Notes: a model not told the origin generated them from the sequence alone. A stretch of 64,000 nt of DNA from Blastococcus sp. TF02A-26 (GCF_003319125.1 NZ_QOHG01000004.1:124001-188000), one strand, 5' to 3'; shown: positions 35,701-44,121, counted from the stretch's first letter. Translations and numbers: made by a program.

Positions 35701-35942
35701 GCCTGGTCCGCGAGGCGGTGCGGCTGGTCCAGGAGGCCCGCAAGGCCGCGGGGCTCGCCGTCAGCGACCGGATCGAGCTGTCCTGGACCGCCGAGGGCCC
35801 CCTCGCCGAGGCGCTCACCGAGCAGGCCGAGACCGTCGCGGCCGAGGTGCTGGCCGTCGCCGTGCACGCCTCCACCCCCGGTGAGGGGCCCGGCGTGGAG
35901 GGCCCCGGCGGCTCCCGGTTCTGGGTGGTCCGCGCCGGATGA
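32769..35942 (+). CDS. ileS: isoleucyl-tRNA synthetase
   Basis: A 1057-residue class Ia synthetase that charges tRNA-Ile. The HIGH-type motif is PTANGRPGTHH (about residues 50-60), and KMSKHLGN is the KMSKS motif. The connective peptide editing domain includes the VWTTTPWTLPSNTAVAVNP strand. The long form is usual in actinobacteria. A GTG start with a GACAAT -10 six bases before it suggests a leaderless mRNA. It is convergent with the gene at 35961, with a perfect 16-base palindrome between. Confidence 0.97.
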   Translation: MSSPGPFRALPPQVDLPALEHDVLRRWEETEVFARTVQDAEGKPQWNVYEGPPTANGRPGTHHIEARAFKDVFPRFKTMQGWHVPRRAGWDCHGLPVEIAVEQELGFAGKPDIEKFGIAEFNAKCRESVLRHVDSFSELTRRMGYWVDMSTAYWTMDPHYIESVWWSLKQVFDKGLLVEDHRVAPYCPRCGTGLSDHEVAQGYESITDPSVYVRLPVTSGEWAGRADLLVWTTTPWTLPSNTAVAVNPDVTYVVVRTEHSVDGGPPTQRTVVVAEPLVDAVLGADTPREVLATTTGRDWERVHYQRPFELVEFPEGDAHYVVLADYVTTDDGTGLVHQSPAFGADDLAVCRGYGLPVVNPIDSTGHFLADVPLVGGHFFKAADDLLVVDMTERGVLWREQRYEHSYPHCWRCHTPLMYYAQPSWYIRTSAVKDQLLAENGKTSWYPETIQWGRYGDWLNNNVDWALSRDRYWGTPLPVWRNDADPTRLVVVGSLAELSELTGRDLSDLDPHRPFIDEVTFTLPGEEGTFRRVPQVIDAWYDSGSMPFAQWGAPYRNQEQFEAAYPAQFICEAIDQTRGWFYSLMAVGTLVFEQNSYENVLCLGHILAEDGRKMSKHLGNILEPIPLMDRHGADAVRWFMLAGGSPWSARRVGHETLSEVVRKVLLTYWNTASFFTLYAETNGWDPGATPAPPRAERPLLDRWALATLAEVTEGVTAALEDFDTQGAGRQLAQFVDDLSNWYVRRSRRRFWDGDPAALGTLHEVLDGLTRLMAPFTPFVTDEVWGRAVAPGLDGAVDSVHLASWPQVDADARDPELVEQVSLVRRLVELGRSARTSSKVRTRQPLARALVAAAGWAQLPRDLVAEVADELNVQELTELSAVEGELVDVSVKIDFRAVGRRLGKQVQAVAKAVAAADAGALVSAYRAGTASVEVDGAAVPLEDGDLVVTETPREGWTVASGGGLTVALDLTLTPELERAGLVREAVRLVQEARKAAGLAVSDRIELSWTAEGPLAEALTEQAETVAAEVLAVAVHASTPGEGPGVEGPGGSRFWVVRAG

Positions 35943-35943
35943 A

Positions 35944-35959
35944 CTCGCGGGCCCGCGAG
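35944..35959. terminator. 16-base perfect palindrome between convergent stops
   Basis: CTCGCGGGCCCGCGAG fills the 18-base gap between the ileS stop and the stop of the gene at 35961. It may work as a small bidirectional terminator, though the arms are short. Confidence 0.4.
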
Positions 35960-35960
35960 G

Positions 35961-36554
35961 TCAGCTCTTGTCGGCGGCCTTGCGGGCCCGGGCCAGGTCG
36001 GCCAGCGAGCGGTCGGGCCGGCACACGCCGCACGGGGTGAACCCGTCGGAGCGGGCCTCGGCCACCGGCAGCGGGATCGTGGGCCGGCCGCGCAACCACC
36101 GGCAGTCGGCGAGGTGGTAGCGGGGGTGCTCGTCGACGACGAGCACCTGGTCGCGGAGGTCCACGACCATGAGCAGGTCGGTGACCTCCACGTCCTCCTC
36201 GCCCGGGTCCTCGTCGGACGGGGCCTCGTCGGACGCGGCCTCGTGGGCGCCGCGCCGGGCCGGGGCGGCCGGCTCCGCGACCGCCTCCCGTGGCGCCGCC
36301 GGCGTGGCCGGCACGTCGTCTGCGGCCGCGGTCCCGGACCCGCTCGTCGACCGGACCTCTGCTCCTCGTGCCTTCTCCGGCTCGACCGCGGCGGCCACCC
36401 GGGACCGGGGCCACAGCCGCACCGCGATGAGCAGCACCGCCGCGAGCGCGCAGCAGGCGACGCAGCCCCAGTAGTAGCTCGTCGTCCCCGTGGCGAGGCC
36501 GCCGACGAACAGACCCAGCCCCGCGAGCACCAGCAGTCCGGCCGCCAAGATCAC
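35961..36554 (-). CDS. membrane-anchored protein with Cys/His-rich C-terminal motif
   Basis: Unrecognised 197-residue protein. Two membrane segments (residues about 3-22 and 28-46) precede an acidic Ala/Glu/Asp-rich linker (50-125). The C-terminal domain has HLADCRWLRGRP followed by GFTPCGVCRPD, an H-x3-C ... C-x2-C pattern that looks like a small metal site, similar to Ada-type zinc motifs. The GTG at 36554 has a TACAGT -10 six bases upstream, so it is probably leaderless. Confidence 0.7.
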   Translation of the reverse strand: MILAAGLLVLAGLGLFVGGLATGTTSYYWGCVACCALAAVLLIAVRLWPRSRVAAAVEPEKARGAEVRSTSGSGTAAADDVPATPAAPREAVAEPAAPARRGAHEAASDEAPSDEDPGEEDVEVTDLLMVVDLRDQVLVVDEHPRYHLADCRWLRGRPTIPLPVAEARSDGFTPCGVCRPDRSLADLARARKAADKS

Positions 36555-36612
36555 CGCTGAACTGTAGCGGCGGACACACCCGCCCCGCCCGTCGGCGCGG
36601 CCCCTCCCGGAC

Positions 36613-36655
36613 GCACGAGGGCCCCCGGACCGAGGCGGTCCGGGGGCCCTCGTGC
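36613..36655 (-). terminator. divIVA terminator hairpin
   Basis: Perfect 19-bp arms (36613-36631 and 36637-36655) with a five-base loop, ten bases beyond the divIVA stop. It marks the end of the dcw-to-divIVA transcription unit and separates it from the gene at 35961. Confidence 0.8.
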
Positions 36656-36665
36656 GAGCCGGGGG

Positions 36666-37388
36666 TCAGGCGGAGGCGTGCTGGTTCTGCCGGCCGGCCG
36701 GAGCGGGCTCGGCCGAGCCGCGGCCGTCCAGGTCGCGCAGGTGCGACTCGAGGTAGGACCGCAGCCGGGTGCGGTACTCGCGCTCGTAGGTCCGCAGCTC
36801 CTCGATCTTGCGCTCCAGGCTGCTGCGCTTCTGCTCGAGGCCGCTGACGACCTCGGAGTGCCGGCGCTCGGCGTCCTGCTCCAGGGCGGCGGCCTTGGCG
36901 CGCGCCTCGCGCTCCAGGGTGTCCACGCGGGTGCGGGCGTCGCCGATCATCGTGTCGGCGCGCATCTTGGCCTCGCTGACCATCTGCTCGCTCTTGGCCC
37001 GTGCGTCGGACAGCATCCGCTCGCTGCTGGTCTTGGCGTCGGAGACCATCGCGTCGGCCTGGGCCTTGGCCTCGTTGACGTAGCGGTCGGCCGTCTCGGT
37101 GGCCAGGGCCAGCATCCGGGAGGCGCGGGCGCTGTCGTCCTCGCGGGGCGCGGCCGGCGGCGGGGCCTGCACGGGCGCGGGCGCGGGGGCCGGCGCGGGC
37201 TGCTCGACGACGGCGGCGGGCGTGCGGCCGGTGTTGGCCCGCAGCTCGTTGTTCTCCTCGATCAGCCGGGCGAGCTCCGCCTCGACGACGTCGAGGAAGG
37301 CGTCCACCTCGTCCTCGTCGTATCCGCGCTTGCCGATCGGCGGCTTCTTGAAGACGACGTTGTGGACGTCGGCAGGCGTGAGTGGCAA
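36666..37388 (-). CDS. divIVA: polar growth/cell division protein DivIVA (Wag31)
   Basis: A 240-residue coiled-coil scaffold that marks poles and septa and directs peptidoglycan synthesis in actinobacteria. The N-terminal membrane-binding domain is [20 protein letters not shown] followed by [18 protein letters not shown] Pro/Ala-rich linker (about 58-85) precedes a long coiled coil with DA(K/R)xxSExM-type repeats (95-220). The start is TTG at 37388 with GAGGTGA upstream; no ATG or GTG is near the conserved N-terminus. It lies 104 bases after yggT. Confidence 0.96.
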   Translation of the reverse strand: MPLTPADVHNVVFKKPPIGKRGYDEDEVDAFLDVVEAELARLIEENNELRANTGRTPAAVVEQPAPAPAPAPVQAPPPAAPREDDSARASRMLALATETADRYVNEAKAQADAMVSDAKTSSERMLSDARAKSEQMVSEAKMRADTMIGDARTRVDTLEREARAKAAALEQDAERRHSEVVSGLEQKRSSLERKIEELRTYEREYRTRLRSYLESHLRDLDGRGSAEPAPAGRQNQHASA

Positions 37389-37492
37389 CTAGCTCACCTC
37401 GGGTCGGACGGCGGGAACAGGGACGTTCTCGGACGGGCGGCAGCAGCCACCAGCCGACACGCGGCGACGCCGCGACGAGGACAGGGAGGCAC

Positions 37493-37789
37493 TCACGATC
37501 TGAGGGCCTGGGTGTCCACGATCCCCTTCAGGATGAACACGGCGATCAGGAGCACCATAAACCCGAGGTCCAGCCGGATGGCTCCCAGGTTCAGCGGCGG
37601 GATCACCTTGCGGACCGCCTTCAGCGGCGGGTCCGTGGTGGAGTAGACGACCTCCAGACCGGCCGCGACCAGGCCGGACGGACGCCAGCTGCGGGCCAGC
37701 ACCATCACCCAGTCGACGACGAACCGCGCGAACAGCAGGATGAGGAAGACGAGCAGCACTGCTGACAGGATCTCCCAGAAAACGGCCAC
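37493..37789 (-). CDS. YggT family membrane protein
   Basis: A 98-residue protein with two hydrophobic regions (residues about 5-30 and 72-92) and the family motif TDPPLKAVRKVIPPLNLGAIRLDL. YggT proteins stand beside sepF and divIVA across actinobacteria and are thought to help division or osmotic adaptation; the mechanism is unknown. The start is GTG at 37789. Confidence 0.93.
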   Translation of the reverse strand: MAVFWEILSAVLLVFLILLFARFVVDWVMVLARSWRPSGLVAAGLEVVYSTTDPPLKAVRKVIPPLNLGAIRLDLGFMVLLIAVFILKGIVDTQALRS

Positions 37790-37855
37790 GGTCCTCGTTC
37801 GTCCGGGGGCACTGGCGTGCCGCGCTGACCACCGGCCACGGGCGGCCGGCGGCGC

Positions 37856-38560
37856 CTAGGACTGGTTGAAGAACCCGCCTTCGCGGATCTTCGCCTTGTC
37901 CTCGGCGGTCACGTCGACGTCCCGCGGACTGAGCAGGAACACCTTCGCCGTGACGCGCTCGATACTACCGCGCAGCCCGAACGACAGACCGGCGGCGAAG
38001 TCCACCAGGCGCTTCGCGTCGGCGTCGTCCATCTCGGTCAGGTTCATGATCACGGGCATGCCCTCGCGGAAGCTCTCGCCGATCTGGCGGGCCTCGTTGT
38101 AGGTGCGCGGGTGCAGCGTCGTGATGCGGTAGGGCTTGGGCGTCGGGGCGGGAGCCGGCTCGGGCGCCACGGCGACCACGGGCTCGCGCACCTGGGCGAC
38201 CGCCGCGCTGGCGGCCGACCCGCCGGGCGACGAGGCCGTGGACAGCCGGCCGGCCGAGGCCGACGTCGAGCCCGCGGCGGGCGCGACCCCCAGGCTGCGG
38301 GCGGTGCCCCCGCGGCGCAGCACCACGGGCTCGGGAGCCGGCAGCGGCTCGGGCGCGGCCAGCTCCTCCTCGTAGTAGTCGTAGTGGTCGCGACCCTCGA
38401 GGTGACCGTCGTCGTAGCCGTCCTCGGGGAGGTAGCGGCCGTAGCGGCGGTCGTCGTAGCGGTCGTCGGACTGACGGGCGTCGTACCGGCCGTAGGCCCG
38501 GGCGTCGTCGTCCTCGACGAGCCCCAGGTAGATGCCCATCTTCCGCATGGCGCCTGCCAT
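37856..38560 (-). CDS. sepF: cell division protein SepF
   Basis: A 234-residue SepF, a membrane anchor for FtsZ. The N-terminal amphipathic helix is [16 protein letters not shown] long, Tyr/Asp/Arg-rich then Ala/Pro-rich linker fills residues 20-140. The C-terminal SepF domain includes [20 protein letters not shown] and [19 protein letters not shown]. The ATG at 38560 has a GGGGGAGGT site. It follows yggS by 13 bases. Confidence 0.95.
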   Translation of the reverse strand: MAGAMRKMGIYLGLVEDDDARAYGRYDARQSDDRYDDRRYGRYLPEDGYDDGHLEGRDHYDYYEEELAAPEPLPAPEPVVLRRGGTARSLGVAPAAGSTSASAGRLSTASSPGGSAASAAVAQVREPVVAVAPEPAPAPTPKPYRITTLHPRTYNEARQIGESFREGMPVIMNLTEMDDADAKRLVDFAAGLSFGLRGSIERVTAKVFLLSPRDVDVTAEDKAKIREGGFFNQS

Positions 38561-38573
38561 CGGACCTCCCCCT

Positions 38574-39332
38574 CTACTCGGACCTGCGAGGCCCGTGTGA
38601 CTGGTGTGACTCGCGTGGCTGGTGAGCCGCATCTGACGGGGAGGGTAGGGGCCGCCGGCCGAAGATCGCGGTTCCGACACGCACGAGCGTGGCGCCCGCC
38701 GCGACCGCCGCCTCGAGGTCGCCGCTCATCCCGGCCGACAGCCCGGCGGCCTCCGGGTGGTCCGCGCGGACCCGTGCGGCGAGCTCCGCCAGCCGCTCGA
38801 ACGCCGCGGCCGGCTCCTCCCCCCGGGGTGCCACGGCCATGAGGCCGGCCAGCCGGAGCCCGGCGTGGTCGGCGACGGCGTCGGCCAGCGCGGGGACGAC
38901 GTCCGGCGCGGCGCCGCCGCGGGCGGCGAGCTCGCCCTCGGGGCCACCGAGGTCGACCTGGACGTAGACCTCGACCGGCCGCCCGGTCTCCTCCCCCACC
39001 CGGCCGAGGACCGGGACGAGCGCCTCCCGGTCCACCGAGTGCACGACGGCTCCCAGGCGCGCGACGGCGGCGGCCTTGTTGCGCTGCAGCTGGCCGACGA
39101 AGTGCCAGCGGACGTCGACGTCGGCCAGCTCGGCGGCCTTGGCGGTGAGCTCCTGGACCCGGTTCTCACCGAAGTCGCGGTGGCCGAGCGCGGCGAGGGC
39201 CCGGACGTCGTCGGCCGGGAAGGTCTTGCTGACGGCCAGGACCTCGACCGACGCCGGGTCGCGACCGGCCGCGCGGGCGGCGGCGTCGACCCGGTCCCGG
39301 ACCGCGCGCAGGTGCTCGGCGAGCTCGCTCAT
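38574..39332 (-). CDS. pyridoxal phosphate homeostasis protein (YggS/PLPBP family)
   Basis: A 252-residue PLP-binding protein with the alanine racemase N-terminal barrel but no racemase C-terminal domain. The PLP lysine is in [13 protein letters not shown] (about residue 36), and FGENRVQEL and [11 protein letters not shown] follow. It maintains PLP and amino/keto acid balance. It lies between pgeF and sepF, the usual actinobacterial order. A tail of about 20 residues rich in His/Ser/Gln is extra. Confidence 0.94.
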   Translation of the reverse strand: MSELAEHLRAVRDRVDAAARAAGRDPASVEVLAVSKTFPADDVRALAALGHRDFGENRVQELTAKAAELADVDVRWHFVGQLQRNKAAAVARLGAVVHSVDREALVPVLGRVGEETGRPVEVYVQVDLGGPEGELAARGGAAPDVVPALADAVADHAGLRLAGLMAVAPRGEEPAAAFERLAELAARVRADHPEAAGLSAGMSGDLEAAVAAGATLVRVGTAIFGRRPLPSPSDAAHQPRESHQSHGPRRSE

Positions 39333-39352
39333 GCCGGGATCATCCCCGGCCG

Positions 39353-40054
39353 CTAGTCGAGCCAGACCACCCCGGCCTGCCGGCCGGTGACCCCGTCGCG
39401 GCGGTGGGAGAACAGGGTCGGGTCCTCGCCGGTGCAGCGCGGGTCGTGCACCACCTGCGGGATGCCGGCCCGGCGGAGGATCTCCTCGACGCCGGCCCGC
39501 AGGTCCAGACCGGGCGTGCCCCTCCGCGTGGGAACGGCGGCGGACGGCGCGACGCGGGCGACGTCGGCCTGCATCTCGGCGGGCACCTCGTAGCAGGCTC
39601 CGCACACCGCGGGGCCGAGCAGCGCCGACACGTGCCGGGCGCGGGCACCCAGGCTGGCCATCGCCGACAGCGCCGCGGGGACGACGCCCTGGCGGACCCC
39701 CTCGCGGCCGGCGTGCACCGCGGCGACCACGCCGGTCTCGGAGTCGGCCAGCAGGATCGGCACGCAGTCGGCGACGAGCACGCAGAGGACGAGCCCCGGG
39801 GTCGAGGTCACCACCGCGTCGGTGGCCGGCAGCGGACCGTCCACCGGGCCGTCGACGACGGCCACGCCACGGCCGTGCACCTGGTCCATCCAGACCAGCC
39901 GGTCGCCGGCCGCGCCGATCTCCCGGGCCAGGCGCTCGCGGTTGGCGGCCACCGCGGCGGGGTCGTCGCCGACGTGCCCGCCCAGGTTGAACGAGTCGTA
40001 CGGGGGAACGGAGCGGCCGCCCCGTCGATCGGTGACGACCCGGCGGGGTCGCAC
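39353..40054 (-). CDS. pgeF: peptidoglycan editing factor PgeF (laccase domain, YfiH)
   Basis: A 233-residue multicopper-oxidase-like protein of the YfiH family, reported to remove or prevent L-Ser in place of L-Ala in peptidoglycan precursors and to act on purine nucleosides. Conserved blocks are PYDSFNLGGHVGDD, VLVADCVPILLAD, VAAVHAGREGVRQG and GPAVCGACYEVP, with Cys/His metal ligands. I place the start at the GTG at 40054, next to the conserved RRVVTDRRGG. A longer frame would start inside the palindromic repeat after ftsZ and is unlikely. Confidence 0.9.
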   Translation of the reverse strand: MRPRRVVTDRRGGRSVPPYDSFNLGGHVGDDPAAVAANRERLAREIGAAGDRLVWMDQVHGRGVAVVDGPVDGPLPATDAVVTSTPGLVLCVLVADCVPILLADSETGVVAAVHAGREGVRQGVVPAALSAMASLGARARHVSALLGPAVCGACYEVPAEMQADVARVAPSAAVPTRRGTPGLDLRAGVEEILRRAGIPQVVHDPRCTGEDPTLFSHRRDGVTGRQAGVVWLD

Positions 40055-40065
40055 CGCCGAGGGAT

Positions 40066-40133
40066 GAAGGACCCCCTCGCCCCCCACCGCTCGCGAGCTC
40101 GCGGCGGGCCCCTGCGAGGGGGCCAGGGGGTCC
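40066..40133 (+). repeat. covarying palindromic repeat, copy B
   Basis: GGACCCCCTCGC (40069-40080) pairs with GCGAGGGGGCC (40114-40124), with a bulged A. The alternative arm AGGGGGTCC follows at 40125-40133. The core is CACCGCTCGCGAGCTCGCGG. The repeat fills the spacer between the ftsZ stop (40138) and the pgeF start (40054), where it could act as a terminator or attenuator. Confidence 0.85.
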
Positions 40134-40137
40134 TCCG

Positions 40138-41445
40138 TCACTGCCTCAGGAACTCGGGGATGTCGAGCTCCTCCTCGAAGTCCTCGCTGGACAGCGGTCG
40201 CCGTCCGGCCGCCGAGGCAGCCGAGACCGGACCCGGGATGGGCGGCAGCGGCGGCACCGTGATGCCCCCGCCCTGCGGACCCGGACGGGCCGGCGCGGGC
40301 GCCGGCGCGGCGGCCGGAGCCGGCGCGACCGGTGCACCCTGGTGACCGACCAGCCGCTCCCCCGTCGCGGCCGGAGCCGCCGGGCGGACCGGCTGCGGCA
40401 CCGCGGCGGGCCGCTGCGCCTGCGGAGGCGTCCCCACCGGTGCCGCCGGCGTCGCCGGGGTCACCGACCCGAACGCGGTGTCCTTGCGGGCACTGGGCCG
40501 GCCGCTGTCGAAGCCGGCCGCGATCACCGTCACCCGGACCTCGTCACCCAGGGCGTCGTCGATGACGGCACCGAAGATGATGTTGGCGTCGGCGTGCGCG
40601 GCGTCGGAGACCAGCGACGCCGCCTCGTTGATCTCGAACAGGCCGAGGTCCGAGCCGCCGGAGATCGACAGCAGGACGCCGTGGGCGCCCTCCATCGAGG
40701 CCTCCAGCAGCGGGCTGGCGATGGCCTGCTCGGCGGCCAGCAGCGCGCGGTTGTCCCCGCGGGCGCTTCCGATGCCCATCAGCGCCGAGCCCGCGCCGGA
40801 CATGACCGACTTGACGTCGGCGAAGTCCAGGTTGATCAGGCCGGGCGTGGTGATCAGGTCCGTGATGCCCTGGACGCCGGACAGCAGCACCTGGTCGGCG
40901 GTGCGGAAGGCGTCCATCACGCTGACGTTGCGGTCGCCGAGCTGCAGCAGCCGGTCGTTGGGGATGACGATGAGCGTGTCGCACTCGTTGCGCAGCTCCT
41001 CGATCCCCGACTCGGCCTGCACGGCCCGCCGCTTGCCCTCGAAGGAGAACGGGCGGGTGACGACGCCGATGGTCAGCGCACCGAGCTTCCGGGCGATCGA
41101 CGCCACGACGGGCGCGCCGCCGGTGCCGGTGCCACCGCCCTCGCCGGCTGTCACGAAGACCATGTCGGCGCCCTTGAGCACCTCCTCGATCTCCTCCCGG
41201 TGGTCCTCGGCGGCCTGCCGACCGACGTCGGGCTGCGCGCCGGCGCCCAGCCCGCGGGTGAGCTCGCGGCCGACGTCGAGCTTGACGTCCGCGTCGCTCA
41301 TCAGCAGCGCCTGGGCGTCGGTGTTGATGGCGATGAACTCGACCCCCTTGAGGCCGACCTCGATCATCCGATTGACCGCGTTCACCCCGCCGCCGCCGAT
41401 GCCGACGACCTTGATGACCGCGAGGTAGTTGTGCGGAGGTGTCAT
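40138..41445 (-). CDS. ftsZ: cell division protein FtsZ
   Basis: A 435-residue tubulin-like GTPase that forms the division ring. The tubulin signature is [10 protein letters not shown]. The GTPase core spans residues about 8-315. An Ala/Pro-rich linker of about 100 residues follows, and the C-terminal peptide [11 protein letters not shown] binds SepF/FtsW partners. The ATG at 41445 has GGGAG upstream. The 352-base region before it holds an AT-rich promoter-like stretch, so ftsZ probably has its own promoters. Confidence 0.98.
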   Translation of the reverse strand: MTPPHNYLAVIKVVGIGGGGVNAVNRMIEVGLKGVEFIAINTDAQALLMSDADVKLDVGRELTRGLGAGAQPDVGRQAAEDHREEIEEVLKGADMVFVTAGEGGGTGTGGAPVVASIARKLGALTIGVVTRPFSFEGKRRAVQAESGIEELRNECDTLIVIPNDRLLQLGDRNVSVMDAFRTADQVLLSGVQGITDLITTPGLINLDFADVKSVMSGAGSALMGIGSARGDNRALLAAEQAIASPLLEASMEGAHGVLLSISGGSDLGLFEINEAASLVSDAAHADANIIFGAVIDDALGDEVRVTVIAAGFDSGRPSARKDTAFGSVTPATPAAPVGTPPQAQRPAAVPQPVRPAAPAATGERLVGHQGAPVAPAPAAAPAPAPARPGPQGGGITVPPLPPIPGPVSAASAAGRRPLSSEDFEEELDIPEFLRQ

Positions 41446-41797
41446 GTGGGGCTCCCGACCTCGACCCTCATCCTCAAGTAAAGCCTTATAGTTATGTCAA
41501 CTGGGTCGACGCGGACGAAGTTAGGTGTGGCCAGAGGGGCCTACAAGCACCGTCACGGGCCCGGCGTGTCGCATCGGCAGGACCTCACCGGACTCCGGCG
41601 ACCCAGTGGTCACATCAGCACCACTGATCGTGACGACCCGCTGCTCATCCGTCTCATGTCGGACTGGACCCCGCCGGACACGCCGTCGGCGGGATCACCG
41701 CAGAAGGTTTTCGCGGTCGGGCGTGTCGGAGGGGGTCGGCGTGTCGGCGGTCCGCCCCCCGCAACGCGCCCTCGGCCGCGACTGAAGGCCCGGGGGG
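41446..41797 (-). promoter_or_regulatory. ftsQ-ftsZ intergenic region with AT-rich ftsZ promoter
   Basis: These 352 bases have no gene. On the minus strand TTGACA (41500-41495) and TATAAG (41490-41485) form the only AT-rich patch of the dcw cluster, about 40-55 bases before the ftsZ ATG. The spacing between them is too short for one promoter, so two overlapping promoters are possible. The rest shows no clear structure. Confidence 0.5.
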
Positions 41798-42580
41798 TCA
41801 GCGCAGGACGACGGCGGACGGCGCGCTGACGTCGATGGTCGCGGCCGGCTCCAGGGCCCCCGACGCCACCTGGCCCAGCAGCGCGACCAGCACGTCGGCC
41901 TTCTCGTCGGAGTCCGCGGCCGTCCCCCACAGCACGGTGGTGCCGTCGGTCAGGGTCAGCGTCACGTCGTGCTCGGAGCCGGCGGTGACCGAGGCGAGCT
42001 GCTCCCGCACGTCCCGCGGCAGCTCGACCAGCGCGGCGAGCCCGGCGCGGGTGGCCGCGTCGTCGGGTCCGGGGTCGGCGACCTCCAGCGGCACCGCCCC
42101 GGCCGGCGGCTCCCCCGTCACGGTGTCGAACAGCACACCGTCGGCGTCCAGCAGCGACCGGGTGCCCGCCTGCTCCACCACGGCCACCGGCACCCGCTCC
42201 CGGACGGTGATGACCACCGTCCGCGGCCAGCCGCGGGTCACCTGGACCGAGGCCACCTGCGGCAGGCGGGCGACCCGGGCGGCCGCGGCGTCGACGTCGA
42301 CGCGCAGCAGCGGCGTGCCCTCGGCCACCCCGGCGGCGGCGCGCACTTGCTCGGCGGTGAGCGATCCGGCGCCGTCCACCCGCACCGTGGAGACGGCCAG
42401 CAGCGGACTCCCCCACACGACCCAGACCGCCACCAGCACCGCGCTGACCAGCAGGCCGATGCGCACGGCCAGCCGGCGGCGGGGGTCGACCGGCCGCGGT
42501 CGCCGCGGCGACCGGTCCGGCCGGCGCGGCTCGGGGGCCGGGCCGCGCTGCCGGTCGCGCGTGGTGGCGGCGCGGCTCAC
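41798..42580 (-). CDS. ftsQ: cell division protein FtsQ
   Basis: A 260-residue bitopic division protein. The Arg/Pro-rich cytoplasmic N-terminus (1-38) precedes one membrane helix (about 40-60). The POTRA domain starts at STVRVDGAGSLTAEQVRAAAG, followed by the FtsQ beta domain (VITVRERVPVAVVEQAG). The GTG at 42580 overlaps the murC stop by four bases. Confidence 0.94.
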   Translation of the reverse strand: MSRAATTRDRQRGPAPEPRRPDRSPRRPRPVDPRRRLAVRIGLLVSAVLVAVWVVWGSPLLAVSTVRVDGAGSLTAEQVRAAAGVAEGTPLLRVDVDAAAARVARLPQVASVQVTRGWPRTVVITVRERVPVAVVEQAGTRSLLDADGVLFDTVTGEPPAGAVPLEVADPGPDDAATRAGLAALVELPRDVREQLASVTAGSEHDVTLTLTDGTTVLWGTAADSDEKADVLVALLGQVASGALEPAATIDVSAPSAVVLR

Positions 42581-44040
42581 CGGTCCGGTGCCGCGCCGTC
42601 GGGCGGCGGGGCGGATCCGGCGTCCCGGGCGGTCAGCGCCGCGATCACCTCGGGACCCACCATCGACACGTTCCCGGCACCCATCGTGATCACGAGGTCA
42701 CCGGGCCGGGCCCGCTCGGCCAGCGCCGGGGCGGTCGCCGACCAGGACGACTCGAAGTGCACGCGCCCGGCCGGCAGGGGGACGGCGTCGGCCACCAGCG
42801 CGCCGGTCACCCCGGGCACCGGGTCCTCGCGGGCGCCGTAGACGTCCATGACCACGACCTCGTCGGCCAGCCCGAGGGCCTCACCGAAGCCGTCGGCGAA
42901 CTCCCGGGTGCGGCTGTAGAGGTGCGGCTGGAAGGCGACGACGACGCGCCCCTCCCCCGCCACGGCGCGGGCGGCCAGCAGCTGCGCGCGCACCTCGGTC
43001 GGGTGGTGGGCGTAGTCGTCGTAGACGCGGACCCCACCGGCGACGCCCTTGAGCTCGAACCGGCGGTGCACGCCGCCGAAGCGGCCCAGCCCGGCGATCA
43101 GCCCCTCGGCCGGGAGCCCGAGCTCGAGGCCGGCCAGCAGCGCGGCGGCGCTGTTGCGGGCCATGTGCTCGCCGGGCACCCGGATACCGACCCGGCCGAT
43201 GGTCTCCCCGTCCAGCACCGCGGTCCACGACGTGGTCTCGCGGCCGACCTCGACGTCCACCAGGCGCAGGTCGGCGTCCGCGGACGTGCCGTAGGTCCGG
43301 ACCCGGGCGGGGGTGGGCACCTGCCGGAGGCGGGCCGCGCCGGGGTCGTCGGCGCACAGCACGACGAAGCCGTCGGGGGCCAGCGTGCCGAGGAACCGGT
43401 CGAACGCCTCCTCGACGGCGGCGAGGTCGCCGTAGTTGTCCAGGTGGTCGGCCTCGACGTTGGTGACGGTCGCCCCGTGCGGCGCCAGCAGCAGGAACGA
43501 CCGGTCGCTCTCGTCGGCCTCGGCCACGAAGACGTCGCCCTGCCCCGAGTGGGCGTTGCTGCCGGACTCGTTGAGGTCACCGCCGATCGCGAACGAGGGG
43601 TCGGCGCCGCACGCCTGGACCGCGACGGTGAGCATCGAGGTGGTCGAGGTCTTGCCGTGCGTGCCGGCGACCGCCACGCTGCGCCGGCCGGCCATGACGG
43701 CGGCCAGGGCCACCGCCCGGGGGATCACCCGCAGGCCGCGCTCACGGGCGGCGGCGAGCTCGGGGTTGTCCTCCCGGATGGCGGTGGAGACCACGACCGT
43801 GTCGGCGTCGCCCAGGTTCTCCGGCGCGTGACCGAGGACGACCCGCGCGCCCAGCGCCCGCAGGGCCAGGAGCGTGGGGGTGTCGCGGCGGTCGGTGCCC
43901 GAGACCCGGACGCCGCGGGCCAGCATGATCCGGGCGATCCCGCTCATCCCCGCCCCGCCGATCCCGACGAAGTGCACGCCGCCGAGCTCGGCCAGCGCCG
44001 GGATCGGGTCCTTCCAGGCGGCCACCGCAGCAGCACTCAC
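42577..44040 (-). CDS. murC: UDP-N-acetylmuramate-L-alanine ligase
   Basis: A 487-residue Mur ligase adding L-Ala to UDP-MurNAc. The N-terminal Rossmann motif is VHFVGIGGAGMSGIA, the ATP loop is GTHGKTSTTSM, and the C-terminal region carries YDDYAHHPTEVRAQL. The GTG at 44040 has GGAGG four bases upstream. It overlaps ftsQ and follows murG after a 76-base spacer. Confidence 0.96.
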   Translation of the reverse strand: MSAAAVAAWKDPIPALAELGGVHFVGIGGAGMSGIARIMLARGVRVSGTDRRDTPTLLALRALGARVVLGHAPENLGDADTVVVSTAIREDNPELAAARERGLRVIPRAVALAAVMAGRRSVAVAGTHGKTSTTSMLTVAVQACGADPSFAIGGDLNESGSNAHSGQGDVFVAEADESDRSFLLLAPHGATVTNVEADHLDNYGDLAAVEEAFDRFLGTLAPDGFVVLCADDPGAARLRQVPTPARVRTYGTSADADLRLVDVEVGRETTSWTAVLDGETIGRVGIRVPGEHMARNSAAALLAGLELGLPAEGLIAGLGRFGGVHRRFELKGVAGGVRVYDDYAHHPTEVRAQLLAARAVAGEGRVVVAFQPHLYSRTREFADGFGEALGLADEVVVMDVYGAREDPVPGVTGALVADAVPLPAGRVHFESSWSATAPALAERARPGDLVITMGAGNVSMVGPEVIAALTARDAGSAPPPDGAAPDR

Positions 44041-44121
44041 GGAGCCTCCTCGCTGGCGCTCGTCGGCTTCGTTCGTGCCTGCACTGCTCTTTCCTCGGAT
44101 GAGCTCGCGAGCTCGCTCATC
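44041..44121 (-). other. murG-murC spacer with hairpin and purine-rich run
   Basis: A hairpin with arms 44098-44104 and 44115-44121 includes the murG stop codon. It is followed on the minus strand by a purine-rich stretch ending in AGCGAGGAGGCTCC, the murC ribosome site. Length (76 bases) and style match the spacer at 7795-7870. Confidence 0.4.

Noticed and set aside
40055-40141. Longer PgeF start overlapping ftsZ
   Set aside because: The extra 29 residues are translated palindromic repeat and precede the conserved N-terminus; the GTG at 40054 fits better.
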